Shown piece after piece: positions 63,362 to 64,000 of a DNA stretch of 64,000 nucleotides. The position numbers and the translations under genes were made by a program. Position 1 is the first letter of the stretch. Every line of letters starts with the position of its first letter. The notes beneath the pieces were generated by a model that saw nothing but the letters and a program-made list of their open reading frames with translations, did no database searches and had not been told where the DNA came from. The DNA comes from Bacteroidota bacterium (GTDB lineage: Bacteria; Bacteroidota; Bacteroidia; UKL13-3), in contig JAIXSO010000003.1 of assembly GCA_027484685.1 (NCBI GenBank), forward strand, positions 1 through 64,000, read 5' to 3'.

Positions 63362-63376
63362 GTAATAAGATAAATT

Positions 63377-64000
63377 TTACTCCACCAATTTTCCTTGCTT
63401 TATTTTTTCATCTAAAAACTCACCAGTTGAGTTATTGGTCTTGGCTTTATTCCAATATTTAATAGCTTCTTCTTTTTCGCCAAGTTTGTATAAAATATCG
63501 CCATAATGTTCTAAAACTTCACCGCTATTGGGCGAAAGTTTTAGCGATTGTTCAATATAACTTTTGGCTTTTTCGTATTCTTTTTTCTGGTATAAAATCC
63601 AACCATAAGTATCTAAATAACTTGCACTATTAGGTTCAATTTGTAAACTTAAAAAACTCATACTATCTGCTTTATCCAAGTTTTCTTTACGTAAACTTAA
63701 AAAGTAAGCATAGTTGTTAAGCGCATAAGCGTTTTCAGGATTTAACAATAATGCTTGTTCATAAATGGAGTCCACTAAATGTGGCTTTTTAGCATAATGA
63801 GCAGCATCGCCTGCAATACTTAAAAGTTGAATTTTAAGTTCATCATTTTCAACCACAAATTCTACTCCTTTTAAAGCAGCATCTATAGCCATATCGTATT
63901 TTTTAAACTGCAAACAAGCATAAGCTTTGGAGTTATAAAATAATGGTTCCGTTGGAAAATTAGATAAGGCTTCTTCGCAATCGGCTAATAAAAACTCATT
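63377..64000 (-). CDS. Tetratricopeptide-repeat protein (5' part outside the window)
   Basis: The frame stays open to the window end, so only the C-terminal 207 residues are seen. TPR helices are clear: NAYALNNYAYFLSLRKENLD, LDTYGWILYQKKEYEKAKSY, and VLEHYGDILYKLGEKEEAIK. An internal TTG (63913) is not a likely start. TPR arrays mediate protein interactions, and in Bacteroidota such proteins are often envelope lipoproteins. Repeats run about 34 residues each. Confidence 0.85.
   Translation of the reverse strand, partial: NEFLLADCEEALSNFPTEPLFYNSKAYACLQFKKYDMAIDAALKGVEFVVENDELKIQLLSIAGDAAHYAKKPHLVDSIYEQALLLNPENAYALNNYAYFLSLRKENLDKADSMSFLSLQIEPNSASYLDTYGWILYQKKEYEKAKSYIEQSLKLSPNSGEVLEHYGDILYKLGEKEEAIKYWNKAKTNNSTGEFLDEKIKQGKLVE

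Overview
The window reads as chromosomal DNA of an aerobic, low-GC member of the Bacteroidota. Supporting signs are: promoters with the TAnnTTTG -7 element and no Shine-Dalgarno sequences; many signal peptides and Lys-flanked lipoboxes; a secreted protein with a type IX secretion (T9SS) C-terminal sorting domain; a fused CcoNO cbb3 oxidase; families largely restricted to this phylum (DUF4293, DUF4294, DUF6089, S46 peptidase, DUF5723/OmpA); and several TTG/GTG starts. I cannot name genus or species. There is no prophage, conjugative element, CRISPR array or rRNA operon; one tRNA (Asn, GTT) is present.

Left part (1-12,000): REP-like hairpins; a serine hydrolase; a gamma-carbonic-anhydrase-like protein; then three tandem paralogous lipoproteins, with a fossil of the carbonic anhydrase 3' end between copies 1 and 2. 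A DUF4345/DinB pair follows. The respiratory block is ccoNO-ccoQ-ccoP, terminator, ccoG-ccoH-SafE-like transporter: a cbb3 oxidase with its assembly genes. A lipoprotein and a possible tiny upstream peptide gene end this part.

Middle (12,000-40,000): LPP20-type lipoprotein, peptidase T, an ECF sigma factor, DUF4294, a T9SS cargo protein, an S46 dipeptidyl peptidase with a DPP11-type specificity residue, an alpha-oxoamine synthase (probably serine palmitoyltransferase for sphingolipids) and a thioredoxin-like protein. Next is a phenylacetate cluster: a TetR regulator behind a perfect 16-bp palindrome, then paaA, a four-helix-bundle gene, paaB, paaC and paaD. A PaaJ/PcaF-type thiolase lies 11 kb away. 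A DUF4143 ATPase is bracketed by two nearly identical ~47-bp palindromes. After polA comes an accessory cassette: a WYL-domain regulator divergent from three unfamiliar genes, one with a segment resembling OGG-like glycosylases. It is the best candidate for an undescribed system here.

Right part (40,000-64,000): mostly housekeeping, namely a DEAD-box helicase, trmB, two DUF6089 barrels, aat, rpoN, rarA, mfd, a GAF histidine kinase, a large lipoprotein next to a DUF5723-TSP3-OmpA protein, a PfkB kinase, tRNA-Asn followed by a GIY-YIG nuclease relic, and a methyltransferase. The last operon combines a LiaF-like membrane protein, DUF4288, a LytS-type kinase and a LytTR response regulator. Upstream of it lie two direct repeats with the 21-bp period of LytTR binding sites, which suggests a self-regulated envelope-sensing circuit. 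folA and a TPR gene cut by the window edge close the window.

Gaps over 300 bp are described at 12,008-12,291 (with the small frame at 11,900-12,007), 15,110-15,417, 47,340-47,810 and 59,596-59,941.
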